From positions 124,001-188,000 of the forward strand of contig NZ_AQHJ01000028.1 of the NCBI RefSeq assembly GCF_014925405.1: a stretch of 64,000 nt of DNA, given 5' to 3'. Position numbers and translations under genes: made by a program. Below the pieces are notes generated by a model. That model was given only the letters and a program-made list of their open reading frames with translations, was not told the origin of the DNA and made no database searches. Positions 9,479-18,539 of this stretch are shown in pieces. The stretch is from Pseudoalteromonas ulvae UL12. Lineage in GTDB: Bacteria > Pseudomonadota > Gammaproteobacteria > Enterobacterales > Alteromonadaceae. Position 1 is the stretch's first letter; every line of letters begins with the position of its first letter.

Positions 9479-9619
9479 GAGACCCAGTAGACTATTCGAG
9501 TGTGATGCTTGGAGTCTTTTGTGGCGTTCATTCTTGTTATCGGTCTCTCAACAGAGGATCCATCGCTTAATCGAACTACCACAAAAGAGAGCTTTAGTTG
9601 CAGCTAAAGCCTGGGTCTC
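9479..9619 (-). ncRNA. Candidate bridge RNA of IS110 copy A
   Basis: The non-coding 5' end of the element folds strongly. GAGACCCAG (9479-9487) pairs with CTGGGTCTC (9611-9619), CTTTTGTGG (9516-9524) pairs with CCACAAAAG (9579-9587), and GCTTTAG with CTAAAGC forms a small hairpin. Read on the minus strand, the loop inside the CTTTTGTGG stem has GATTAAGCGA on its 5' strand, a small hairpin, and UAACAAG on its 3' strand. The latter is the exact complement of the target CTTGTTA. IS110 elements are known to use such RNAs. Ends and expression are not determined. Confidence 0.65.
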
Positions 9620-9784
9620 ACAATACCCGAACTCGGTTTAAAAGAATAATTTGATGGGTTTATTATCCATACAAGCCAATTAAGCGGGACTAAAAACAGT
9701 TTGCTCGGTTTCGCTTCGCTACACATTTTAGCAAACAATTTTTAGCCCCTTATTGGGGCGTTATGTGTAAAGAGAGTATCGAGA

Positions 9785-10150
9785 ATGGATTTTCAAACTA
9801 TACCAATAATTAGAATATTTGATGAAGAGAGGGCCAAAGAATTTTATTTGGGTTTTTTGGGTATGACCTTAGATTGGGAGCACCGATTTGAGCAGGACTA
9901 CCCAATTTATATTCAGGCTTCAAAAGGAAATCTCGTTCTTCATCTTAGTGAGCATTCTGGTGATTGTACGCCGGGCAGCAAAGTCTTTGTAAATGTCAGC
10001 GATCTTGATGCATTGTTCCAAGAAATAACTTCACGGCCTTATAAATACAGCAAGCCCTCAATTGAGCAGGCACCTTGGGGTGGTCGTTGTTTTACGGTCA
10101 TTGATCCATTTTCAAACAAAGTATTGTTCAATGAGCAGAAAAACACATAA
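9785..10150 (+). CDS. Glyoxalase/bleomycin-resistance (VOC) superfamily protein
   Basis: A 121-residue single-domain VOC protein that opens MDFQTIPIIRIFDEERAKEFYLGFLGMTLDWEHRF, typical of the Ble/glyoxalase fold. It continues with IYIQASKGNLVLHLSEHSGDCTPGSKVFVNV and ends with APWGGRCFTVIDPFSNKVLFNEQ, the usual beta-strand order with a D-P-F/G-N turn. Family members bind bleomycin-type antibiotics or open metal-bound substrates; the actual substrate is not inferable. It is the sole gene of the cassette 9761-10151, whose stop codon lies in the R'' box. Confidence 0.85.
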   Translation: MDFQTIPIIRIFDEERAKEFYLGFLGMTLDWEHRFEQDYPIYIQASKGNLVLHLSEHSGDCTPGSKVFVNVSDLDALFQEITSRPYKYSKPSIEQAPWGGRCFTVIDPFSNKVLFNEQKNT

Positions 10151-10242
10151 CGCCTCGTTAAGAGGCAAATAACAGTTGGCTTTTGCTCCTGCGTCGCTTA
10201 TTTTAGCCAACATATTATTTGCCTCTTAACGAGGCGTTATAT
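10145..10242 (+). other. attC site 4
   Basis: R'' ACATAAC and R' GTTATAT. The stem is almost perfect: GCCTCGTTAAGAGGCAAAT on the left and ATTTGCCTCTTAACGAGGC on the right, with AGTTGGCT/AGCCAAC inside. Confidence 0.92.
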
Positions 10243-10257
10243 GCAAAGGAAGTAACT

Positions 10258-10485
10258 GTGTTTGATTGGTTTACCCAGCTTTTAGTTCGAGTATTCATCG
10301 AATTCTTTATCAACACAGTTTGTTACTACATTGGATGGCCAATTTGTCGTATTTTTACGTTGGGTAAATACCCAAAAGAGTACCCTCATGAAGAGGGATT
10401 GTTTAAGGGCTTCGTTTTTTACAATGATGTAGTTATTGTTGGTTTTATAACTTTACTTGTATGCGTTGGTATTTTCATTTCTTAG
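10258..10485 (+). CDS. 75-residue cassette membrane protein, unknown
   Basis: This begins at GTG 10258 behind the strong ribosome site AAAGGAAG; the longer frame from 10219 would start inside attC 4. The product VFDWFTQLLVRVFIEFFINTVCYYIGWPICRIF continues into a charged loop (GKYPKEYPHEEGLF) and a C-terminal helix (DVVIVGFITLLVCVGIFIS), so two membrane segments are likely. The cassette 10237-10501 has 12-base mirrored ends. I recognise no characterised family. Confidence 0.7.
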   Translation: MFDWFTQLLVRVFIEFFINTVCYYIGWPICRIFTLGKYPKEYPHEEGLFKGFVFYNDVVIVGFITLLVCVGIFIS

Positions 10486-10494
10486 CCAATTTGC

Positions 10495-10595
10495 ATATAA
10501 CAAGTCATTAAAGAAAGACTCGTCACGGCTTGCTCGAGTTCCTTCGTCACAAAAGTTTAGCAAGCCTAAACTCGCTTCTTAATGAAGCGTTACAT
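10495..10595 (+). other. attC site 5
   Basis: R'' ATATAAC and R' GTTACAT. AAGTCATTAAAGAAAGACT pairs imperfectly with CTTCTTAATGAAGC, and GGCTTGCT pairs with AGCAAGCC. Confidence 0.88.
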
Positions 10596-10702
10596 GCCTA
10601 TTTGCCCTCACAATGTGCCTCAATCCTCATTGTATAATTGGTTGGTAAAGTGAAAGGAATCTTTGACTTTGTTGTCAATTTATTAGATTTACGGGAATAA
10701 GA

Positions 10703-13700
10703 ATGAGCAAAGATGTTAAACAACAAAGTAATCCATTTTCCACTGGAGGTGGTGGAGTTAATTTTGAAACTAGGGTTCAAGCAGCTTTTGCTATTTCATT
10801 ATTAACGCATTCTTGCGTACCTTGCTTATCACAAAACATGAGAGCTAAAGAACTAAAATTTCAAAATAAATATGATGGTTCTAACACGGATGACTTTGTC
10901 TTAGTTGCGTCAGATAAATTAAGTAATGAAAGCAGACTTTATGCTCAGATTAAGCACGAAATAACTATAAGTGAATCTCAGGAGTCAATGTTCGCAGAAG
11001 TTATTAACAGTGCATGGAAAGACTTTAAAGATACTGAATTTAACCCTGAAAGTGACTCGATTGCATTGATAACTGGACCACTTTCCAAACTGGATATTAA
11101 CAATACACTTCCAATATTGGAGTGGGCTAAATACTCATCAAGCTCTGCGGACTTTATAAAAAAATCGAAAACTAAAGGTTTCACGAGTGAAGCAAAAGTT
11201 AAAAGGTTAAACATCTTCAGGTCCCAATTAATCAATGCTAATGAAGGAAAGGAAGTTAATGATGATGAATTGTGGAAATTTCTGCGAGTCTTTTATTTAG
11301 TCTCCTTTGATTTAGATGCTAAATACTCAATAGTTGCCAATTTACTTTGTTCACTAATTCAATGTTATTCAGATAAATCTCCATCACTTGTTTTATCTAA
11401 AGTAGTTACTTGCGTTCAAGAATTTAACCAGAATGCTGGAGTTTTAACTCTTGAGAATACTCCGAAGGACGTAACCGAATTGTTTCAAGTTTTGGTCAAT
11501 GTGGATTTTGAAAATGACTTCTTGAAATTCAAGGAGCGTGGCAGCTACATTTATGGAGGCATATCGAACACAATTAATGGCTTCCATATTGATAGGTATG
11601 AAGATTTAGTAAAATTATCAGAAGCTTTTAATGATAGTGATTTTCTATTTGTAACAGGTGTTAGAGGTGCCGGAAAGTCAGGTATTGTAAAAGATTTTAT
11701 TTCAACTAAAGGCAAGGATGTGCCTGTTTTTTACCTAAGAGCTGAAGATTTAGATCGAAGCCACCTTAATGACGTTTTTGCATCTATCGGCATGAATTCA
11801 ACTTTAGGGCAAATTGAAGGGTATTTTTCATTACTTCAAGAAAAGATTCTGGTAATTGAGTCTTTAGAAAAAGTTCTGGAGCTTAATTATCAAGACGCAT
11901 TCATTGATTTACTTCAGTTTATAAGACAACAAACCGGTTGGACTATTATTGCTACAGGACGTGATTATGCCTATCAACAACTCACCTTTAACTTTTTACA
12001 ACCTAGTGGCCTCAAATTTAGTAGCGTAAACATAGAAGGACTCACGCAAGAGCAAGTTGAACAGGTTTGTAAAAATATTCCAGAATTCAATGAATTAATA
12101 TCAAATAGCTCTTTAGTAGACATACTCAAGATCCCTTTTTTCATTGAAATTGCAGTAAGAGCAATTGGTAATGGCGCACAATTTAAATCAGGCGATACAG
12201 AGGTAGAGTTTAGAAACACCGTATGGTCTACGGTTATTTCTAGAGAGCAAGATCGCAAGTCGGGTATGCCAGTAAAGCGTAAAACGACATTCATTGATAT
12301 CGCCAAGCAGAGAGCGAAAAAAATGGTGTTTGGAATCTCTGCTAATGAATTCGATCCTGAAGTTATCTCTAAGCTGGAAGAGGATAACCTGATTTACCGA
12401 GATCAAAGATCTTCAACTATAAGCTTGCCCCACGATGTGTTGGAAGATTGGGCATTAGAAGAGTTCATTGAGGCTGAATATATAACTAATTTTCATGATG
12501 TCGCAAGTTTCTTATCGGCTATAGGTAGCGAACCAGCAATAAGTAGGGCGTTTAGATTATGGTTATATAGAAGATTAAAATTTGATGAGTCAACTAATGA
12601 ATTTGTAGCAAATATATTAGGTGCCGATGATGTCGAAAGCTTTTGGAAAGATGAAACCATCGCAGCGATCTTACAGCATGATGCACCAGAAACATTTTTA
12701 TATTTGATGAGGTTTCAACTACTTAAAGATGATTGCGCTTTATTGATTCGCTTTTGCTTTATCCTAAGGATAACTTGCCAAAGACCAAATTCTCGCTTTA
12801 CTAATTTACTGAAACAGGATGAAAAGTCTGGAATATTACAATCTTTGTTTCTTCTCCCATATGGTCAAGGTTGGGGAGCACTATTTAAGTTTATTTTTGA
12901 AGTCAGAACAGATTTAAGCAAATCCACTCTCAATCATATCGCTGAATTAATCAACGAATGGTGCGGCATAATTAACATCTACGACGACTTTCCTGAAGAT
13001 TCAAGAACGGTTGGCTTGTTGGCTATATGGCTATTGAAACCTTTAAAAGATGCCTATCGAAGCAAAGAACAAAGAAAAAATATACTCAGCGCTTTATTAA
13101 AAGTTTCCCCAGCAATTGAAGTAGAATTTGATGAATTAATGGCGCAAGATGTTTTCATCTCTAAAATCAAACCTCGAAGACTGAGTTATGTTGATGAGTT
13201 AACAAGGTTAGCGCTTGTAGGGACAAATGTTCCGATGCTATGTAAGTTTCGCCCTGACTTCATCGTTAAGTTATCAATGCATGAATGGTTGTTGCAAAAG
13301 CCAGAGGAAGATGACTATGGCTATGCAGGATATGGGCGCATAGATGTAGAAGAATCATTCGGACTAGATCGAGAGAGGGAATTTTTTCCAGCCAGCGGAG
13401 CGAAGGGGCCGTTTACGTACCTACTTCAACACCACCCGAGAAAAGCTTTAGATTTTATAATTGAGTTGTGTAACGTAACAGCGCAGAAATATGCAGAATC
13501 TGAGTTTGGTGCACCTTCGGATAATGAGCAAGATCAGTTTTTCACTAATGAAGTAGCTGTTAGAGAAGTGGAACTGAAGCTTAATGATGGAGCAACAATT
13601 AAGCAATATGCCTCTCCTCATTTATGGAAAGGATACAGGGGGCAATCTACATTACCTTACTTGCTACAGTGTGCGCTAATGGCATTGGAGAACTGGTTAG

Positions 13701-15817
13701 TAGAGTATGTAAGTGGAAGTGGTGAAAATAACCAAATTGATTGGATATATGATTACTTATTGCGAAATAGCAACTCTGTGATGATTACATCTGTTTTATC
13801 ATCAGTGGCAACAGGTTTCCCTAGTAAAATAAATAAAGCAGCCTTTCCCTTACTAAATACTGCTGATTTGTATTATCTAGACTTGATTCGTATGACGGCT
13901 GAAATGGGTGGGAGTACGCCGAACTGGTTTGGTTTAGATAGAGGTGTAATGTCTAAAACTTATAACGAGGAAAGAAGAGAGGCAGCACTCAGACCTTGGA
14001 GGAAGGAATCATTAGAGACTTTATTAACTAGATTACAGTTTGATGCAGAACTAAGGGAAGATGTTCTTGAAATTGTTGATGGATTAATAAGTGAAGCAAC
14101 TGTTCGCAATGAGAAAAGTCTTCGATATCTTGTGCATCGAGTTGATACAAGAACCTGGGAGGCTGTTGAAGATAAGGATAACAATCGAGTTTTGCTTCAA
14201 AGTTCGACTGAACTCCCTGAAGATTTAAAGCAAGATCAACAGGAATTCAATAAGAGGCATGCTGTTGACAACTCCGTAACTAGCTTACATTTATGGGCAA
14301 GGAAATTATTTGAAGAAAAGCTATTTAAAGAAGAATATTTTGCTTCGTATCAGGATGCATTAAACACTGCAAAAAACTTACTGGACTCTCTTCAAAATAA
14401 CAAAATTCCTAATTTTGCTGAAATGGCGGTTGGGACAATTACAACTGTAGCTGCGGTTTGTATTCGTGATGATCTTTACAATTTAAGCGATGAAAACAAA
14501 GAATGGTGTTTAGGAGTCATCCTTGAAGCAATATTTATGCATGCCGATATTATGGAAGGGACAACAGCTCATGATAAGACGGATTATTATGGCTCTGGTG
14601 CTTGTGCTTTTGTGTTACCGAAGTTACTTGAACTAGATCTGGATTTAGAGCAAAAAGAACATTTGAAATACGCTTTAGCCACAGCGTTAACACATGAAAA
14701 CCTCAATGTTTGTGCTTATGCCGCTAAAGGTGTGAGAGATTTTCTCTGGTCAATAGATTATGAGTTGGCGTCCTATTGTTTAAATGGAGTTGTCGAGTAT
14801 GCTAGGTTTCGTAAAGAAGAGAGTATGGCTCGAAGGTTTTTCCATTTACAGGAAGATGAACTGGATGAGGCACACCAACATTGGATTACCCTGATTACAA
14901 ACTTTAGAAATAATCTGATAAATGGGAATTTTAACCTCAATGTTGACGAAATTTCTTTAATAAGCCACTCACCATGGTTTATACACCTTTCTACTTTAAT
15001 GATTCCGTTTGGTAATGAAGATGATAAACAAATAGCTCTTTTTAAGAAGATAGTTGAACTTGCTTTTGAATCGGAGTACGCCGACTACAGAACAGATGAC
15101 GACCAAAAAATACAACACGAAATAATAAAAGAGATACAGGATTGTTTGACGGAACATATTGTTCAATTAAGAAATCGCAACTTTGAACCATTTAAAGACC
15201 TTTTAATTTCAGGCTGTTCTAAGGCTCCTAGCTTTATATATTCCTTGAAATTATCTTTTGATGTGGCAATGGAAAAGGAAGGTGACTTTGATTCAGTTTG
15301 GTCACTATGGAATATCCTCGCGCCAGAAGCTCACATCATAGCTTTAAAAGATGTGAATGATCCATACATTGGTTTGCAAAATGATTTAAATAAGCTGTTA
15401 CGGGGAATGTTGTATGCAGACTCCCTGTGGCAAGGCCACCCAAGCGAGCAAACAGATATGGAAAGAGGGGCTGGTCATTTGCTCGAGTTTGCAAGGCAAT
15501 CGGCAAGCAATAGCCATGTATTTGAAGCCCTATCTTCCTTAATTTACAACTTTCATGATATCTTTTTTGATAAAGGCATTCAGGTATTAGCTGAAAAGTT
15601 TTCCAATAATTCACAACTAATAGTTAAGCAAATCAATACTGCATACTATTTGGAAATGTCAATTGGAAGGTATTTACAGATTGAGAACAGGGGAGCACTT
15701 AGTCGTAAAATGTATGATATTTGCCTGCTCTTATTGACTGGTATTGTTGAAACAGGTTCAGCAAGAGCTTATTACTTAAGAGAGCACTTGATAAGATCGA
15801 GAAAAATACATGTTTGA
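10703..15817 (+). CDS. Giant nuclease-STAND NTPase, candidate anti-phage protein (1704 aa)
   Basis: The only gene of a single cassette of about 5.25 kb (10590-15839). The N-terminus NPFSTGGGGVNFETRVQAAF resembles the start of dsDNA-nuclease domains (Cap4/DUF4297-like). An acidic TDDFVL (D63/D64) and QIK (residues 82-84) fit a PD-(D/E)xK core. A P-loop follows with Walker A GVRGAGKS at 319-326, Walker B-like KILVIES at 381-387 and a sensor-like TIIATGRDY at 414-422. SLPHDVLEDWALEEFI near residue 575 fits the winged-helix side of STAND proteins. The last 1100 residues are helical and probably form a repeat solenoid sensor. Such proteins (Avs and relatives) sense phage proteins and then activate an effector. 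ATG 10703 follows ACGGGAATAAGA. The exact family is not assigned. Confidence 0.85.
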   Translation: MSKDVKQQSNPFSTGGGGVNFETRVQAAFAISLLTHSCVPCLSQNMRAKELKFQNKYDGSNTDDFVLVASDKLSNESRLYAQIKHEITISESQESMFAEVINSAWKDFKDTEFNPESDSIALITGPLSKLDINNTLPILEWAKYSSSSADFIKKSKTKGFTSEAKVKRLNIFRSQLINANEGKEVNDDELWKFLRVFYLVSFDLDAKYSIVANLLCSLIQCYSDKSPSLVLSKVVTCVQEFNQNAGVLTLENTPKDVTELFQVLVNVDFENDFLKFKERGSYIYGGISNTINGFHIDRYEDLVKLSEAFNDSDFLFVTGVRGAGKSGIVKDFISTKGKDVPVFYLRAEDLDRSHLNDVFASIGMNSTLGQIEGYFSLLQEKILVIESLEKVLELNYQDAFIDLLQFIRQQTGWTIIATGRDYAYQQLTFNFLQPSGLKFSSVNIEGLTQEQVEQVCKNIPEFNELISNSSLVDILKIPFFIEIAVRAIGNGAQFKSGDTEVEFRNTVWSTVISREQDRKSGMPVKRKTTFIDIAKQRAKKMVFGISANEFDPEVISKLEEDNLIYRDQRSSTISLPHDVLEDWALEEFIEAEYITNFHDVASFLSAIGSEPAISRAFRLWLYRRLKFDESTNEFVANILGADDVESFWKDETIAAILQHDAPETFLYLMRFQLLKDDCALLIRFCFILRITCQRPNSRFTNLLKQDEKSGILQSLFLLPYGQGWGALFKFIFEVRTDLSKSTLNHIAELINEWCGIINIYDDFPEDSRTVGLLAIWLLKPLKDAYRSKEQRKNILSALLKVSPAIEVEFDELMAQDVFISKIKPRRLSYVDELTRLALVGTNVPMLCKFRPDFIVKLSMHEWLLQKPEEDDYGYAGYGRIDVEESFGLDREREFFPASGAKGPFTYLLQHHPRKALDFIIELCNVTAQKYAESEFGAPSDNEQDQFFTNEVAVREVELKLNDGATIKQYASPHLWKGYRGQSTLPYLLQCALMALENWLVEYVSGSGENNQIDWIYDYLLRNSNSVMITSVLSSVATGFPSKINKAAFPLLNTADLYYLDLIRMTAEMGGSTPNWFGLDRGVMSKTYNEERREAALRPWRKESLETLLTRLQFDAELREDVLEIVDGLISEATVRNEKSLRYLVHRVDTRTWEAVEDKDNNRVLLQSSTELPEDLKQDQQEFNKRHAVDNSVTSLHLWARKLFEEKLFKEEYFASYQDALNTAKNLLDSLQNNKIPNFAEMAVGTITTVAAVCIRDDLYNLSDENKEWCLGVILEAIFMHADIMEGTTAHDKTDYYGSGACAFVLPKLLELDLDLEQKEHLKYALATALTHENLNVCAYAAKGVRDFLWSIDYELASYCLNGVVEYARFRKEESMARRFFHLQEDELDEAHQHWITLITNFRNNLINGNFNLNVDEISLISHSPWFIHLSTLMIPFGNEDDKQIALFKKIVELAFESEYADYRTDDDQKIQHEIIKEIQDCLTEHIVQLRNRNFEPFKDLLISGCSKAPSFIYSLKLSFDVAMEKEGDFDSVWSLWNILAPEAHIIALKDVNDPYIGLQNDLNKLLRGMLYADSLWQGHPSEQTDMERGAGHLLEFARQSASNSHVFEALSSLIYNFHDIFFDKGIQVLAEKFSNNSQLIVKQINTAYYLEMSIGRYLQIENRGALSRKMYDICLLLLTGIVETGSARAYYLREHLIRSRKIHV

Positions 15818-15832
15818 TGGTATATACCTGGC

Positions 15833-15937
15833 ATGTAACAAGCGGCTGCACCGGACAAATTTCCGCTGTCACCTTTTGTGCAAAAACGCGCACAAAAGCC
15901 GCCATCAAAAATTTGCTCGGTGAGCCGGGCGTTAGCA
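15833..15937 (+). other. attC site 6
   Basis: R'' ATGTAAC mirrors the start of the giant cassette (GTTACATGCC/GGCATGTAAC); R' is GTTAGCA. It is richer in GC than the other sites and has a strong inner hairpin, CTTTTGTGC/GCACAAAAG. Confidence 0.88.
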
Positions 15938-15986
15938 GTTTTATGCTGAATTTGGTTTTGACTGTTTACGGTTATAGGAGATTAAA

Positions 15987-16343
15987 ATGATTGAAAAAGA
16001 TTCTATATTGATGATTGCAGGTGATTTAGTAAATGAAATTTGCCCTGAAGAATCAATTGTATTTGAAGGGATTAAGGAGTCTTTGTTGGAAGATATTTTA
16101 AATGATAAGGATAATTCTGATATTGGAAATACTGGCTTTGGTGATTTCTCTGAAGCAATTTCAACAGTGTTGACTGTGTTCATAACAGCTGCTGCAATTC
16201 AGCTAGCTAAAGAAGGAATAAAGTTAACTAAGCACTCATTAAAATTATGGATTAAACAAAACCAAAATAAAATTATTGTTGATGAAAGAAAGAAAGATGG
16301 GGTGTTACTACAAGCAATAAAAAATTACCTTAATGAAAAGTAA
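15987..16343 (+). CDS. 118-residue protein with one membrane segment, first gene of a three-gene cassette
   Basis: The product opens MIEKDSILMIAGDLVNEICPEESIVFEGIKESLL, an acidic helical region of about 55 residues. A hydrophobic segment follows (EAISTVLTVFITAAAIQLAKEGIK, about 56-79), then a basic tail (LWIKQNQNKIIVDERKKDG). The ribosome site is AGGAG, 7 bases before ATG. It overlaps the next gene by 11 bases. I recognise no family. It may be the soluble-domain partner or substrate of the protease-like protein encoded next. Confidence 0.72.
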   Translation: MIEKDSILMIAGDLVNEICPEESIVFEGIKESLLEDILNDKDNSDIGNTGFGDFSEAISTVLTVFITAAAIQLAKEGIKLTKHSLKLWIKQNQNKIIVDERKKDGVLLQAIKNYLNEK

Positions 16344-17334
16344 CCAGGTTAGTTTGTTTTTACTTTTTCATAATTTTTTATCTTTGATATTGAAAACACT
16401 ATTTATCATTATATTCATTATGAGTAATTTAGTTGGTTTGTTTGTTGAAAGTGAAATAAAACTTGGTGATGGTTATATTCAAAAACTAACTGAAGCAGGA
16501 GGTGAGATGATTCTTAAGTTTTTTAAAGAATCGCCAAATGAAGCCGTTCTTTATTTTACTTTATATACATTAGTTACAACTTTCTTAATATCCATTGTTA
16601 TTTTGTGGGTTTCAAAGGTTAGTTCATTTCAAGTTAATACGTTAGAACTAAAAAATTTAATAAATAAATTTAAATATGAATTCGAAATTTCTAGCTGGAT
16701 TTCAGTAAAAGTAAGTAGAAATAATACATGTAGTAAATTTTATACCCTGTTTGTATCGTTGAAGGACTTAGCTGCTCCTCAATATGAGCTGATAAACTTT
16801 AAGATATACCATGAAAAATGCCATTTAGTGAGCTTTGATAGCTTCCTCAGTGTTTTTGATAAATCGTTATGTTTGATCGTAACTTGTATTTTTTCAATGC
16901 TAACGTCTGGTTATGTTGAAGTCTTATTTGGTTTACAAGAAACGTTGTGGAACCCTATTATAATTATTGTGTCCTTTGCTGTTGCTGCTGCATTTATATC
17001 ACATTTTGTTTTTTATCCTACAAGATTTAAGGAATTTCTCTGCGATTTATATGCTTTTATTTGTACTGGGAGATATGCATCAAACTCCTATGAAAAAGGT
17101 AGATTAGACAAACTTTTACATCCAAGTTCAGTGAAACGATCGAAGTTTATTCTAGGGAGCAGGGGCGGATTCATTTTGTTTTTAATATGTATCGAAATCT
17201 TTTATTGGACATTGATTTATTCTTTGGTTTTTAGCCATTTGGAGTTTTTTAATTTTATTTTACCTCCTCTTTATTTTTTTAGTTTTTTATATTTTATCAG
17301 TTGGCTTTGGCTTTTTAATATCTGCAGGAGTTAG
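16333..17334 (+). CDS. HtpX-like (M48/M56-type) membrane metalloprotease candidate
   Basis: A 333-residue integral membrane protein. Hydrophobic helices at about 10-35 and 72-95 are followed by a cytosolic domain with YELINFKIYHEKCHLVSFD. This is an HExxH zinc motif (H160, E161, H164). Two more helices span about 175-225, and then RFKEFLCDLYAF gives the third ligand region (E234, D238). The order and spacing copy HtpX encoded at 33560 in this window (HEVSH 143-147, REFAAD from 222). Two further C-terminal helices (about 272-330) extend beyond HtpX. Being in a mobile cassette argues for a conflict or defence role over housekeeping quality control. An internal start at ATG 16420 is possible. 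Confidence 0.75.
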   Translation: MKSNQVSLFLLFHNFLSLILKTLFIIIFIMSNLVGLFVESEIKLGDGYIQKLTEAGGEMILKFFKESPNEAVLYFTLYTLVTTFLISIVILWVSKVSSFQVNTLELKNLINKFKYEFEISSWISVKVSRNNTCSKFYTLFVSLKDLAAPQYELINFKIYHEKCHLVSFDSFLSVFDKSLCLIVTCIFSMLTSGYVEVLFGLQETLWNPIIIIVSFAVAAAFISHFVFYPTRFKEFLCDLYAFICTGRYASNSYEKGRLDKLLHPSSVKRSKFILGSRGGFILFLICIEIFYWTLIYSLVFSHLEFFNFILPPLYFFSFLYFISWLWLFNICRS

Positions 17335-17336
17335 AT

Positions 17337-17750
17337 GTGAAAAAAATATTTATTACAACTTTTCGAATGTTCTCTGGTTTTTTTTCATTTATATCATTGA
17401 TAATGTTGTCTTTGTTGGTGCTCAATTCATTTGATTTGTTTATTACCTTTTTTTTCTTGATCTTTTTCTTAACTTCACTTGGAAATGTTTTCATAAACAG
17501 GTGGTATTACTTAGCTATAGAGTATTGCTTCATGATTTATTTATTACTCTCAATGTCTTGGGCCTATAATGTTTTAAAAGACTTTGATGATGATAACTTT
17601 AATGATGAAATGCTAATTAATATTATAAAACGATTTACATCCACTGATGATATGCTTTCTTATTTATCTAGCTCATGGGGAATATTTATGATCGCTATCG
17701 TAATTCTTTCATCTCTATATTTTATGAGATATAAGTATTTCATTAATTGA
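17337..17750 (+). CDS. 137-residue membrane protein, third gene of the protease cassette
   Basis: Starts at GTG 17337 behind GGAG, two bases after the preceding stop, so it is co-translated. Three hydrophobic stretches lie near residues 8-30, 33-52 and 58-78. An acidic loop (KDFDDDNFNDEMLIN) and a C-terminal helix (GIFMIAIVILSSLYFM) follow. It has no recognised domain. The cassette 15932-17783 ends mirror each other over 11 bases, which proves that the three genes moved as one unit. Confidence 0.72.
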   Translation: MKKIFITTFRMFSGFFSFISLIMLSLLVLNSFDLFITFFFLIFFLTSLGNVFINRWYYLAIEYCFMIYLLLSMSWAYNVLKDFDDDNFNDEMLINIIKRFTSTDDMLSYLSSSWGIFMIAIVILSSLYFMRYKYFIN

Positions 17751-17776
17751 CTCGGCTATATTTGACTAATTCAAAC

Positions 17777-17876
17777 TGCTAACAAGTTGCTTAAACGGAC
17801 AAAAAACAGCTGGCTTTTGCTCGTTCCTCGCTAATTTTAGCCAGCTATTTTATTGCCGCTTAAGGTGGTGTTAGGC
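17777..17876 (+). other. attC site 7, empty target like the one hit by IS copy B
   Basis: R'' TGCTAAC and R' GTTAGGC. The left side TAACAAGTTGCTTAAACGG is identical to attC 9 after removal of the IS, so it shows the intact target sequence. Confidence 0.9.
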
Positions 17877-17893
17877 ATACAAGGAGAGTTCTG

Positions 17894-18400
17894 TTGTACA
17901 TCAAAATTTCTTTAATAACTTCCATATTAATTCTTTCAGGCTGTGCAATGATGAAAGATTACGTAGCATCAACGGAACCTAACTCCCCACAAGTTATAAT
18001 TAAAAGGCAGCTAGAAACTCCTATGTTAGGTTCAACTACCTATATTTATGAGGTTAGTAATGACAGAAAGTGCAATGGAGACTCTTCTACACCAGATACT
18101 CGTTTCATGGTTTTAGATGAAGGTAATCCGTTGGTGTCAGAATTCAATTCAAAAGGTGTTAATGTTAAAGCTAATGAACCAATATCTTTGCTTTTACACT
18201 CTATTGCAGGAATAGCTAAACAATGCTCAGTAATCGTAAAATTTACTCCCGAGACTAATTTTGATTATCAAATTCAATTATCTGGAGTTTTACAATCTCC
18301 AAGACCTACAGTGTGTAAAGCCGAGATATTCGGTATAAGTAAAACTACTAATTTGGTTAAGCCGCTTCCATTGGAATATCATAAGGTATGTAATGGTTAA
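17894..18400 (+). CDS. Cassette-encoded lipoprotein, unknown
   Basis: A 168-residue predicted lipoprotein with signal peptide MYIKISLITSILILSGC; the LSGC lipobox puts the acylated cysteine at residue 17. The mature part has three more cysteines (in RKCNG, KQCSV and TVCKAE) and is rich in beta strands. The start is TTG 17894, with AAGGAGAG five bases upstream. It is the only gene in the cassette 17871-18414, whose 5' GTTAGGCATAC is mirrored by GTATGCCTAAC. I recognise no family. Outer-membrane or periplasmic placement is inferred. Confidence 0.72.
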   Translation: MYIKISLITSILILSGCAMMKDYVASTEPNSPQVIIKRQLETPMLGSTTYIYEVSNDRKCNGDSSTPDTRFMVLDEGNPLVSEFNSKGVNVKANEPISLLLHSIAGIAKQCSVIVKFTPETNFDYQIQLSGVLQSPRPTVCKAEIFGISKTTNLVKPLPLEYHKVCNG

Positions 18401-18407
18401 ACGGTAT

Positions 18408-18505
18408 GCCTAACAAGCTAATAAATAAGGACAAAAAACAGTTGGCTGTTTTCGTTCCTCAACATTTTAGCCAACAGTTTTTTGCCCATTATTAGGGCGT
18501 TATAT
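18408..18505 (+). other. attC site 8
   Basis: R'' GCCTAAC and R' GTTATAT. It is very similar to attC 2, including AAGGACAAAAAACAG and GCGTTA. Confidence 0.9.
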
Positions 18506-18539
18506 TAAAAAACCAACAACGGTACATCACGCAGGTGAA

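Noticed and set aside
9471..9487. GCGGGTTCGAGACCCAG in the IS non-coding end looks like a tRNA T-arm (also near 20695).
   Set aside because: No acceptor, D or anticodon arms surround it. It is present in both IS copies and belongs to the structured bridge-RNA candidate.
10219..10257. Start of the 75-residue cassette protein at 10219.
   Set aside because: It lies inside attC 4; GTG 10258 has a strong ribosome site.
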